DNA from: Saururus chinensis
Lineage: Eukaryota; Streptophyta; Magnoliopsida; Piperales; Saururaceae
DNA: 64,000 nt
NCBI GenBank assembly: GCA_035235625.1
Contig: CP141143.1
Location: forward strand, 2,152,501 to 2,216,500
Direction: 5' to 3'
The notes beneath the pieces are model-generated. The model searched no databases. It saw only the letters and a list, made by a program, of their open reading frames with translations, and had not been told where the DNA came from. The translations under genes were made by a program, and so were the position numbers. Shown in pieces: positions 45,501 through 55,519 of this stretch. The stretch's first letter is position 1; every line of letters begins with the position of its first letter.

Positions 45501-46311
45501 TTGTTAAAAATTCTTATTTGGCCAAAGCCAATGACATCAATTTCTATACATTGTGATAGTGAGTCCAAACTAACATAGGCATATAGCAAGGTGTATAATG
45601 AAAAGTCTAGGCATATTGGACAAAGACATAGTTACTCTCTAATGAAGTGATAATGGTGGACTATGTAAAATCAAGTCAAAACTTGGTAGATCCTTTCACA
45701 AAAAGACTTGTAAGGAATATGGTGTTACAAACATCAGTTGGTATAGGATTGAAGCTCATTTAAATATTGTCACTCTTGGTTGAAACTCAAGTTGTCGCTT
45801 GAAGGGATTCAAGTTCTCAAGTTCAAAGAGTAAAATACATCATGTCGCGATGACAATCACTTAAAGAGATATTAAGTCATCCCAAAGAAAAGTGTTTGGT
45901 TTTCATAATGTATAAAGAGGGGACTGAGATTTGTGATCTTAATAGACTTACAATAATGTTGTTGGGGTGTTAAAGTTGTAGGGAAACCTCCGATAAGTCT
46001 ACCTATATAAGTATAAAAATGAGGTCACTTCTTATGAGACCAGGGTTTGTCTCTAGAGCATTTATGAAATCAAGATACTGACACAAGACCAAAAAAGTGT
46101 GAGCTACATCATTACAACCTAAAGGAACTAAAGACTTGATGCGTGATACAAACCCAATTAATCAATATGGATAGTTAGTTTAAAGATATTGCTCTACTAT
46201 GCTCTTCAGTTAACTTTGGTAAGTACTCACCAAGTGGAGGTTAAGTTGTAAAACATCTTCATTTATGCATCAATTTTGGCCATGTTTTACATTTTCAAAA
46301 TGGTGGGGGAT
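42550..46311 (+). pseudogene. Decayed Ty1/copia gag-pol (5' truncated)
   Basis: The translation shows, in order, a gag zinc-knuckle remnant (EKLGHCKVECHF, about 42.59 kb), protease (SWWIDSGITCHVCNDMN, 42.71 kb), GAG pre-integrase (YLCHGYLGQVNARNMNDMVK, 43.09 kb), an integrase remnant, RT (FKARLVAKGFTQ, YAPITRIST, SLYGFKKALK, 44.5-44.8 kb), then VIGSLIYAMTFTRPNIAF (45.14 kb) and RNase H (MTSEFVALHASSKEVEWL, 45.44 kb). The order protease-integrase-RT-RNase H is diagnostic of copia. Many stops and frameshifts, plus a 135-bp duplication, make it non-functional. A purine tract TGGTGGGGGA (46301-46310) precedes the 3' LTR. Confidence 0.93.
43959..44228. repeat. Perfect 135-bp tandem duplication inside copia pol
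   Basis: Two adjacent copies start AAGAATTGTGTATTCAAGTG at 43959 and 44094. They appear identical despite the decay of the surrounding pol, so the duplication is younger than most of the mutations. The unit length is 45 codons, and each copy contains the same in-frame stops. Confidence 0.95.
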
Positions 46312-46464
46312 TGTAAAATTTTGAAAGTGGTCAGGGATTATTAATATTTTCAAATTTAATGACACCGATTGATCTGCCTAGGAGATGATTGATCGGGTCA
46401 CTTAAAGTTTTTAATAGTCGATTTCACCGATTGATCGGTTTGCGATCAGCCTGACTGTAATTAT
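46312..46464 (+). mobile_element. Copia 3' LTR, first part
   Basis: Starts TGTAAAATTTTGAAAGTGGT directly after the polypurine tract. It continues with two paired GATTGATC/GATCGG motifs to GACTGTAATTAT, where a large insertion interrupts it. The rest resumes at 53098. Confidence 0.8.
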
Positions 46465-48524
46465 AATGTCTCTGAATTTTCTACTATTTTTTGTTATTTT
46501 TTTGGCCATTTTTGGCTAGAAAATATGACACTTTGGCATATTTGGCCTCGGTATTCGTATACATAGAGTCGTGTGGGTTCAGTCGTAGGCCATGGGCCTT
46601 GATGCACGATTATGGTACAAAAAATAGAGACAATGAGAGACGAGTTAAGAGAGATAAGTAAGAAAAAAAATGAAAAAAAGGCTCGGGTGCAGTCGAGCCC
46701 TATCCAGAATCATTTGGAAGAGACGACACTCGCATCTGCTGTCTATTCTCTAGCGACCGGCAGCCACCAGCGGGACTATGGGCCACCTCCTCCGGTTCCG
46801 CCTCATCAGTGCAATGCCAAGGGGCCATGGATCTAGCCCCCATAGCCATGCTGCCCTCCTCGCCCTCCCTCTGTTTGTGAGTTGCGTTTCCACGGCCACC
46901 ATTAACCGGCAAGGGCTTGCTTACCAGCCATGGCTCTGCCTTGGGCCAACGACGGCGTGATGCCTTCCCTGCCGGCCTCTTGGGCGTCCCCTTCGTCACC
47001 CCATGATTTCCCCCCCTCTGCTATGTTTTCCGCCACTGAATTATTTTGATTAAACAATGGCCGGCGATGACAAGCCACGGCCGGCAGACCTCTGTCCACC
47101 CCCGCCTTGGTCAGGCGAAGGCTGTGGACCACCCCTCTCTTCCCGATTCCGCCTCCGCCCTTCCTATCTCCTTCATCCAGTTCATTGCCTTCCATGTTTC
47201 TGTCTGTGACGGAATTGATGACGAGCGTACGATAGAAAGTATCCGGTCGGCCAGCCTAAGGCTAGCAACAACAGGGCCATCCCCTCAACCAAGCCCCACT
47301 GCCCTGATCGTTTTTTGGTCTCCTTCACTCAGTCAGAACCATATTTGCCCTCACCCGGTTGTAGTGTTCCATCCAAACAAATCAAGCCTTTGCCCTCACT
47401 ATGTTTTGATTCTCCAATGAGCTGCTGAAAACTGTCGTCTGCCATTTGGCTCCGCCTTTGATTGGCGATGACAACATGGCCGCTCCAGCCTAGACCGTTG
47501 GCTTTGTCTAGCCCATCTTAGCTACTGCCTGAAATGGGCCGCTTTCCCTTATGCTCGTTTCCTAGTGTGTATAGCCTAAACCAGTCAAAGGTGGAGCGTT
47601 CTGCTACAGCTATGGGCCATGTTTGGCTAGCCTTATCATAGTGATGACCCCACCAACCCTTAGCCAGCCCTACCCCTCTGCCCTCAAGCGTGCTAGATGT
47701 ACAACTACCCGCACCATTTATTTTGGTTGTGGGTATAGATCGGCGATGTCGCCACTTCGGTCAAACACCACATCGTGGTCTTAGCTCTATTGCCCTTGTG
47801 GGCCAAGAGCCACCTCCGGACCCAATGACCGCCCATGTCCTCCTCAAGTGGCTCCCTTTGGGCCGCGTGTGCATGTAGCCGCGCATGTAATTTAGGGTCT
47901 AGGTGCCTCATTTGCACCACCTGACCATCAGATGACTCACCAAATGGAGTTGACATTAGAGCCCTCTTCCACCACTCCTCTGTCCTCTAGCATCATCCCA
48001 TGCCCTCCGCCCTATTGGGGCCCTCGATGACGAGAAATCGTAGCCGTTGGGTGTTGTTCATGGCCGATTTCAATGTCTTGCGGCCGACTAAGTACTTTTT
48101 AACCATCTACCTACTTTCAGTGAGTATACCCTCGACTTCTAGTTGCACCGCCATTTATGATGACACGACCTTTCTCCTGACCACCCTAGTGTGCCGCCAT
48201 GGATCGCAAATTTTGTTGCATTGATTTATAACTCCCCATTTGGCTGTGATTGCTTCTGGTAATTCTTAAACCCTCAAGACAACAGCTCTCTCAGCTAGGC
48301 AATGCTTTTGGCCGCCAACTCTGCTGCCACCATCGTGTGCTCACCATCAAACGTCATGATTACAAGGTAGGGGAACTTTGAACTCGTAATTTCATGATAA
48401 TATGCTTAAATGAGTAGCAACATGCTAAGATTATATGATTCAATGTTTTGGATGTTAAATCATGATATATTTGCACGATGTAAGAGGATAAATTATGCTA
48501 TATTAAAATGCATATGACCTGCAT

Positions 48525-48760
48525 GTGGGTTGTAAGTATGCTTGAAGTATATGTGTATGCTAGTGATGGCTAGCGTGCATGTTTGTAAGCTACGTATATA
48601 AAATATGTATGTGCTAGTGATGACTAGCAAGTATGTTTGTAAGCTACGTGTATGGATGTGTATGTATGTGCTAGTGATAGATAGCAAGTATGTTTCTACG
48701 AATGTGGATTGTGTTTGTGCTAGTGATGGTTAGCGAGTATGTTGGTAAGCTATGTATGAA
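48525..48760. repeat. About 60-bp tandem array (4 degenerate copies)
   Basis: Units contain GTGCTAGTGATGACTAGCAA followed by GTATGTTTGTAAGC. They lie in the inserted element shortly before solo LTR B. Confidence 0.8.
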
Positions 48761-49035
48761 ATAGTATGTGCATGTTATACTTTTGTGTGATGGACATACG
48801 TATGTATGATGGCTATATGCCTATTTGATGGATATGTGTATGCATGTGGGGGCAAAAGTATGGGCGATGGGACAATAAGTGGTGACAGAGGTTTTTGTCT
48901 GGATTTGTTGTGGTTGTGTAAGCGTATGACGGAAGACAGAGGATGTAAGTTTGATGGGTGAGGATTGGAGCAGTTTATTTGGTTTGGATCAGAGTGTATG
49001 TTGGAGGATTATTAGACAATAAGAGTGTGCATAAT

Positions 49036-51089
49036 TGTAACGCCCCGACCCGAAAAATACGACCCGGACCGGGGGTTAGTTCGGAAGATAGAATTGGAGT
49101 GTATAAAATAAGCGGAAAAATTAAAACCGACTGACTAGGAGCTGTAGACTCTGAGTGCGAGAGTCATAACATTCTTCTACGCACTACGAGCTTTAGTGCT
49201 TCGTTGCGCGTAGGTCAGAAAAAACCTAATTTTATAACTAATTTAGATCGGGTCAACGTTATTTTATCGTTGGTTGCCTACGTACATATTGGATATCATC
49301 TCTGATGTTATTCCAATACAATCGGATCTGAACGTAGTTCTGCCTAACGGCTAATACATTCACCAGACATCATAAAATCATATACGATAAAATATGTATA
49401 CGTTATATCTGAATAATTCATTCGGAATCCAACGAAAATCTTATCAATCATCGGAATCAAACAGAAGCCAATAAATCAGAAAATACACATCTCACGTAGG
49501 TGAGAAGAACATTAACAAAACACACATCCCACTCTATCATAAAGCGGAGCAGAACACACTATAGAGCATGTTGTATCATATCAGATCATATTAGATTTAT
49601 CCGACCATACTGGTCATATCAGATCGGAGTATGTCAAGTCACAATAGAGCAGTTCAAATCACAACAGAATAAATCAAAGGAAATTAAATAGAAACATATC
49701 AGCATGTATCACGTCATAGCAAATAATATATCTTAATTAGTATATTACTAATTAAGATGTGCATTCATATAAATCATATTAAACCAGAAGGTCAGGAAAG
49801 CGTACTCCCCTCCAATTTCAGCAATGGCGATGTTCGGAGTTGCTCGTTTCCTCAGGGCATCCGCCCTTTCTGATCCGGAGACTGCGGCCAGAACCTCCTG
49901 TAACTTCGGAACACTTTACCCTTCCTGTGTCCGTAGATGGAAGACAGAACCTCCCCTTACCCGGAGACACTTTTCCCTTTTTCCGTGCTCATAGGCGGCG
50001 GACAGAACCTCCCCTAACCCGGAGATACTTTTTCCTTCCTGCGCCCATAGGTGACAGGCAGAACCTCCCCTTGCCGGGAGACACTTTTCCCTTCCCGTAC
50101 CCGTAGGCAATGGGCAGAACCTCCCCTTGTCCTTGGGATGTTTCTCTTATATAGCATTGCTAACTCGAGGAATGGATACTTCCATTGCGTTGATCACCCT
50201 CAAATTAGCTAGGAATGCCTCTTGAACGACTCAAATCGGACTTAAGATGAGTAAGAAATGAGGAACAAAAGATGAGAAAATGTGGGAGAATCTTCCCTTA
50301 CCCGGAAATATTTTACCCTTTCTACGCCCGTAGGTGGCGGACATAATCTCCCCTTGCCTGGGGCGTTTCCCCTATATAGGGTTGCTAACTCGAAGAATTG
50401 AAGCTTCCATTGCATAGAACACCCTCAATTTAGCTAAGAACGCATTTTGAACGGAAGAAAACGGACGCAGAATGACTCCAAAAACTCCTCCAGAATACTG
50501 AACGCAAATGACTATTTATAAGGAATTGGCGTGCGAGCAAACGGAGGAGAATGGAATGTGCGCACACGTGCTCGTGCCATGTGGTGCGTGCTGATTGGAC
50601 CGAAACCAAGGTCATCGAGTGTGGCGCACGCATCACACGCAACAAGTGCGATCGCGCGCCGCCGTGCGGCGTGCGGCTCCCTGGCTCGGCTCGACTCAAC
50701 TGATGATGTCAGCTATTTTGTCCTTTCTTGAATATTTTATTATTATTTCATTCAATACAATTCCAACTTCAAAATACAATAACTTCTTATCCCGGAGTCG
50801 AAATTGTACAATCTTGGTACCGATGGACTCGCGTTGACGAGCCCTTCAAAACTAGACCCCACATGGGTTGGTTATCTTATACTTTTAAAGTGGGTCCCGC
50901 CCATGTGGCACACTTCCCGAGGTCATAACTTTTGTTCCCAACCTCCGATTCGTGTGTTTTTCGATTCATTATGCTCGTTACTTCGAGCTCTAATCATTTA
51001 TGAAAATTTTATCTCTTAAAATCCCCTAAAATTATATAATTACCCCTAACCATCTTAAGTTAAGCGTAATTAGAACACGGGTTACCACA
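49036..51089. mobile_element. Solo LTR B (2054 bp), TSD ATAAT
   Basis: Starts TGTAACGCCCCGACCCG and ends CACGGGTTACCACA, flanked by ATAAT at 49031-49035 and 51090-51094. It is homologous to solo LTR A (14837-17370): shared GTTGCCTACGTACATATTGG with GATCTGAACGTAGTTCTGCC, a common GGTACCGATGGACTCG region near 50.82 kb and a common 3' end TTAAGCGTAAT. It lacks the 20-bp array of copy A and instead has 62-bp tandem repeats. Confidence 0.9.
49915..50132. repeat. About 62-bp tandem array inside solo LTR B
   Basis: Roughly four units carrying CAGAACCTCCCCTTACCCGG followed by AGACACTTTTCCCTT, with a further degenerate unit near 50290-50370. Single related units occur in solo LTR A near 16.26-16.42 kb, so the array expanded in this copy only. 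Confidence 0.85.
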
Positions 51090-52104
51090 ATAATTGTACA
51101 AGCATAACGTACAGATTATGAAGTAAAAAATAAGCATAATAAGTGAGGTATAAGTAAGAGGATGATAACTGGGTTCAGCTCTGAGGAGCTTAGCTTGATG
51201 ATGTTTGTGTAAGATGTTTTGGCCATAAGGTGGATGGCAAAGTACGTAAGACTGCAAGGATTTGTGGTACGGTGAGTTATGTTATGAGATGGATGGATTA
51301 AATGAAGTCTGCTGCCCTAATGAACTAGGTATTCAGATTGGGCTTAGCTTCGGTTTGATTAGTGAAGCACGGTATGTTTGAGTACTTGTGTGACATAATT
51401 GTACCACATAACTTACTTAATTCAAACTTGAACTATAAGATAGCTAAAATAGCGTTGTGAGTTTGAGACCTGAGGGTTCCAACGGATTAAGTTCCGTGTT
51501 TGAGTTAGTCGATAATGAGTCAGCTAAGCATTTCCCATGTCTTGTCATGATGCTTATCCTGTGGGATGTTATTTGTGTGCTATATTGAGCTCTAGACGTC
51601 TGATGCTTTGTTGAAAGTGATGTATGTTTTCAATTTAGTTTGTGTGTTCTAATAAGCCCAGACGTTTGATGCTCTATTGAGAGTGTTGTATGATTTTTGC
51701 CCAAGAGTGACACTATATATTTTTGCCCAAATGGCACTGTATGATTCTGCCTAAGAGTGGCACTGGCACTATAAGACCCATAATGGTGGGCAATTCTATG
51801 GCACTATAAGACCCATTATGGTGGGCAACTGTATGGCCCCTAAAGTGTGGCCGCTTGTGTTTATGTTTGCGCACTCAGGTAAGTAGTATCATGGACCTAC
51901 TCTTACCTATTTGATCATATGCCCCATGAGCATTGGTGTGCCTTACCTTCGAAAAAGTTCATGGCGTCTAGTCATTCCCCAGAGGTTAAGGTGATGCCCC
52001 AGTGACATTCTTTTCCTTTTCGACGTTGGAGCTTATTGGTTGTAATGAGCTTCAGTGGTTGATAGTATGTGTACGACTGTAAAATTATGAGTATGAGCAC
52101 GACT

Positions 52105-52390
52105 ATAAGAGTATGAGTATGAGTATGAGTAAGACTATAAGAGTAAGGTCGTACAAGTATGTGTAAGTTATATGAGTAAGCGTATGACTATACGAGTAAG
52201 GTTGTACAAGTAAGGTCATACAGGTATGTGAAAGTTGTATGAGTAAGCGTATGATTGTACGAGTAAGGTTGTACAAATATGTGTAAGTTGTATAAGTAAG
52301 CATATGATTATACAAGTATGGTTGTAAAAGTATGTGTAGGTTGTATGAGCAAGCGTACAATTGTACAAGTAAGTTTGTAAAACCCTGATT
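52105..52390. repeat. About 55-60 bp tandem array
   Basis: Degenerate units containing GAGTAAGGTTGTACAAGTAT and GTAAGTTGTATGAGTAAGCG occur about five times. The array lies in the inserted element right of solo LTR B. Confidence 0.8.
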
Positions 52391-53097
52391 AAGGGTGTTT
52401 GAGTAAGTTTGGTTTGATGATGTGATATGCATAATTATATACATATGTATATGATTATTGTAAGTTGGTTGCTTCATGTTTGAGTTGCATGAAAGTATCT
52501 ATGTATGGACTTATTGAGTTTACTGTTTAGAACTCCCCTACTAGGTATTTTCCTTCTAAGTATGAAAATACTCATTATCCTATTTTTTAGCCCCGTTTGT
52601 TGGGAGACTTTTATAGGTTTGTGTTAGAGAGCTCTTGGAGATGGATGCCCGTTTCCATGGTGAATTGATTCCCTTGGAGTTAGGTATATACTTGACTCAT
52701 TATGAGTATTATTTGTGTCACGATCTCTTATATTGGGTGAGATGAGAATTAAAGTGTTTATACTTTCTAGACTTGTAATTGGGATTAGACTGTGGATTAT
52801 TATGGGACTTGCACTTAGGGATGCATGGGAAATATTTGTATTTAAAGTCTATGTTCATAACAATTTATTTGTACATTTATTTTCGAATAACACCTGAGGA
52901 TGTTTGGTTTGGTCGTACGATGTTTAATCGAATAAGTAAAAAATTTGGATGGGAAAATGATTGATGTGTGATGTTTAAAATTTTTGAACTGCTTTTACAG
53001 GTTTTGTATACGTCATTTTCCCTGATTTACAGTCATTATGTTACAAAAAAATTTTGTGCATGTTAGGGAAAATGTATGAAAAATTTCGGGCGTTACA

Positions 53098-53620
53098 ATT
53101 ATTTTCAAAATACTTCATTTAAATTTAGATTTTTTATGAAGGGTGGTATCTTTTCAAAGGGGATTTCATCTCAAGTCTTCAAGAAGACAATTTTCACTCA
53201 AAAACGAGGGTTCTTTACATTTTTCCTCTTCATCAAAACTTTGATTTCATTAAAAATACCTTGTTCTCTCTATCCTACATAATAGAAGATAAAGATTTGG
53301 CCTTAATTTCCTAAAGGTGATATGAGATTTATTTTCAAAAGTGTGATTTGTGAGAAAGAAGAAAGACTTCATTGTATTTTGAGAACATATTGGCAGAGTT
53401 TCCAATCCCATTTATACACCAAAATCAATCAAAGATTTGGTGGGGGGAAATATTTTTTTTAAGAGAGTGATTCACGCCTTGAAGCATAACCCGTTTTAGT
53501 GTATTTTCTACAACAATTTCAAAACATTGAAGTAGTCATGTCAACAAGGGTTTGTTCATCCATTTTAACCACCATTCGAGGTATAAGTTCGAAGAACAAA
53601 GACTCAGCACTTCCAACATT
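53098..53620 (+). mobile_element. Copia 3' LTR, second part
   Basis: Resumes at ATTATTTTCAAAATACTTCA and shares TTTTCAAAGGGGATTTCATC, GTGATTCACGCCTTGAAGCA and GTCAACAAGGGTTTGTTCAT with the arms of the 27.8-29.3 kb hairpin. The 3' edge is not sharp; similarity is lost by about 53620. Confidence 0.75.
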
Positions 53621-53893
53621 AATTACTATAAGAAAGATAAAATAAAATAAAATAATTAATATAAATAATTTTATTTTTAAAATTTAGACAATTAATATAG
53701 GATAGAAATAGTATATACAAACAATCTTCCCCATTTCGTGTTTGGGAAGCTAATTTTTAGGTGGCTGGGAAAGAGTACAGAAAGGGCGGTTAGTGGCACT
53801 ATCACAGGAATTTAATTTTACGTCACCGCTTTTTAGTATCTACTCATAGCCTTCCTATCAATAAATCACTATATCAACTTAATCGATTGTGTA

Positions 53894-53894
<1 letters not shown>

Positions 53895-53930
<36 letters not shown>
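53895..53930. repeat. (AAT)12 microsatellite
   Basis: Twelve uninterrupted AAT units in an otherwise unremarkable intergenic stretch (53621-54349) with no supported gene. Confidence 0.97.
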
Positions 53931-53931
<1 letters not shown>

Positions 53932-54349
53932 CTCCTGATAATCGTTCTACATCTAATCTATCGATCTGGATTGGTCAGACTGCGGCTCCAATCTTCTGAT
54001 GAACATAGATCCACTAGTGACTCTTCTACTGAAATCCTCTCGAGCCTTGGAATGCTATTGGTGAAGAATGTTGGTGAAGAATTCAGGCCTTAGGCCAAGA
54101 TAATTAAGGAAATGCCGACCGAGAAAGCATACCAGTGGAGCCTAAACACTAGGCAAAGGACTCCCCAACAAAAATATTCCAATCCACAGACTTTAGGATG
54201 AACAGCAAGCGATGGTGGTGGAATCTGACGTTGTTTGTTCCAGTTTGGCACAGTTCGATGCTCTCGTGTTGTTAGTTATTATACACGATTCGATTTGATG
54301 GGAAAAGATCTTGTGACTAGCTTTTGGTTAGTCTTGCTAATAATTTATA

Positions 54350-54546
54350 CTCTTTTTGTCCTATATTAATAGTTATATTTAAAAAATTAATAATTTTTAT
54401 TAAAGGGTAAAAATTGCATCTAAAAAAATAAAAAATAAGCTTATGATACACTTCTTTTAAGTACTCAACTACTTAAATTAAACAAAGTAAAGCTATCAAT
54501 ATGGAACAACTTTTTTACTAAATGGTTCTATTAATCTAGGGCGGCC
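54350..54546. mobile_element. Stowaway-like MITE (family A), copy near 54.4 kb
   Basis: About 197 bp between TA dinucleotides. It starts CTCTTTTTGTCCTATATTAA and ends TTCTATTAATCTAGGGCGGC. The interior AAATAAGCTTATGATA...GTACTCAA.TACTTAAATTAAA is shared with the copies near 10.1 and 31 kb. Confidence 0.8.
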
Positions 54547-55519
54547 TATATTCAAATTTTGGCACTGTTGGAAGGTGCGATTGTAAAAATGCTATGCTAC
54601 GATTACATATAAGCCCGGTTTGTTTGTTTTTTTCTTTTTGGATTTTTGGTCATTTTGAGCAGCCTTCAGGTTAAAATTTCAAAGAGAAGCCTTAATTCCT
54701 TATCTCAGCCTTCGTATTTACGAAAACGTTATTTACTTGACACTATTGCAACTAAAACGCTTATGAATCATATTCGCAGCGAACTTGGTATTAGTTGGTG
54801 CAAGGATAAGTTTCACTGCTCCTCGCGAAAAAATAAGTTCAGCATTTTCTAGAAACTCCGGCTAAAGATGTCATATTAGACAATTACTTAGTTCAGATGT
54901 GGTTCCTACACGTTATTGCCAAAAGAGCATGTCTTCCATATAATTTATCCAGTTTATAAATTAAAGCATCCAGAACGTTTTCCCCTTGAAATAATTTACC
55001 GTTTGAAAAAACCCTGATTGAGTAACAGACTATATGCTGGAGAAAAGAACCCGAGAAGAGCAGATAAGCTTAGGCACTTCAATTTGACGCCTTTCTCCCA
55101 GTCTCAGCTTACGACAGAATTTCTGAGCAAATGAATTTATTATTTCAGTTCGCAGCATCTTTTACATAAAGATCATTCAGTTGAAAACAGCCGATTATTC
55201 AGTTGAAAACAGCCTTCATTTGGCGATTCTACAATTACTACTCTCACAGAAAAAGATCTCTCACGATCGTTCTGAGGCCACACAATTACACTCTTAGAAA
55301 AATCACCTCTTTTTTAAAAAAAAAACATAGGGATAGTTCACATAATTCGTCAGAAAAGACAGAATCTTCACACGGTAATTCAATCTTCAGAAAATCTCTC
55401 GGACTTTCTCATCAATAGCAAGCCGGTTGTAGCTCCAGCAACACCAGTGCTGAATATACTCTTCCCTTACAACTTCACAATGGAAGAGTCATTCAATAAC
55501 CAACGAATTTTGAATAACA
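54547..55519. other. Region downstream of PPC4
   Basis: No gene was recognised. The minus strand has AATAAA at 55136-55141, about 380 bp past the PPC4 stop codon, a possible poly(A) signal. A short CAGTTGAAAACAGCC duplication lies at about 55179-55215. Confidence 0.45.

Larger units (their letters stand above)
46465..53097. mobile_element. 6.6 kb insertion splitting the copia LTR, TSD ATTAT
   Basis: Flanked by ATTAT at 46460-46464 and 53098-53102. Joining the flanks restores GACTGTAATTATTTTCAAA, which aligns with the same LTR region in the 28-29 kb hairpin, so the insertion boundaries are well supported. The right end GAAAAATTTCGGGCGTTACA looks like a gypsy-type LTR terminus; the left end AATGTCTCTGAATTTTCTAC is less typical (two bases before TG). 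Without solo LTR B, about 4.57 kb remains: GC-rich non-coding DNA at about 46.7-48.3 kb and simple tandem arrays at 48.5-48.8 and 52.1-52.4 kb. No gag or pol was seen; it may itself be a long solo LTR or a non-autonomous LTR element. Confidence 0.7.

Noticed and set aside
46612-47420. Possible coding region in the GC-rich stretch of the inserted element
   Set aside because: Frames are short, interrupted and without motifs on either strand; the GC content alone explains them.
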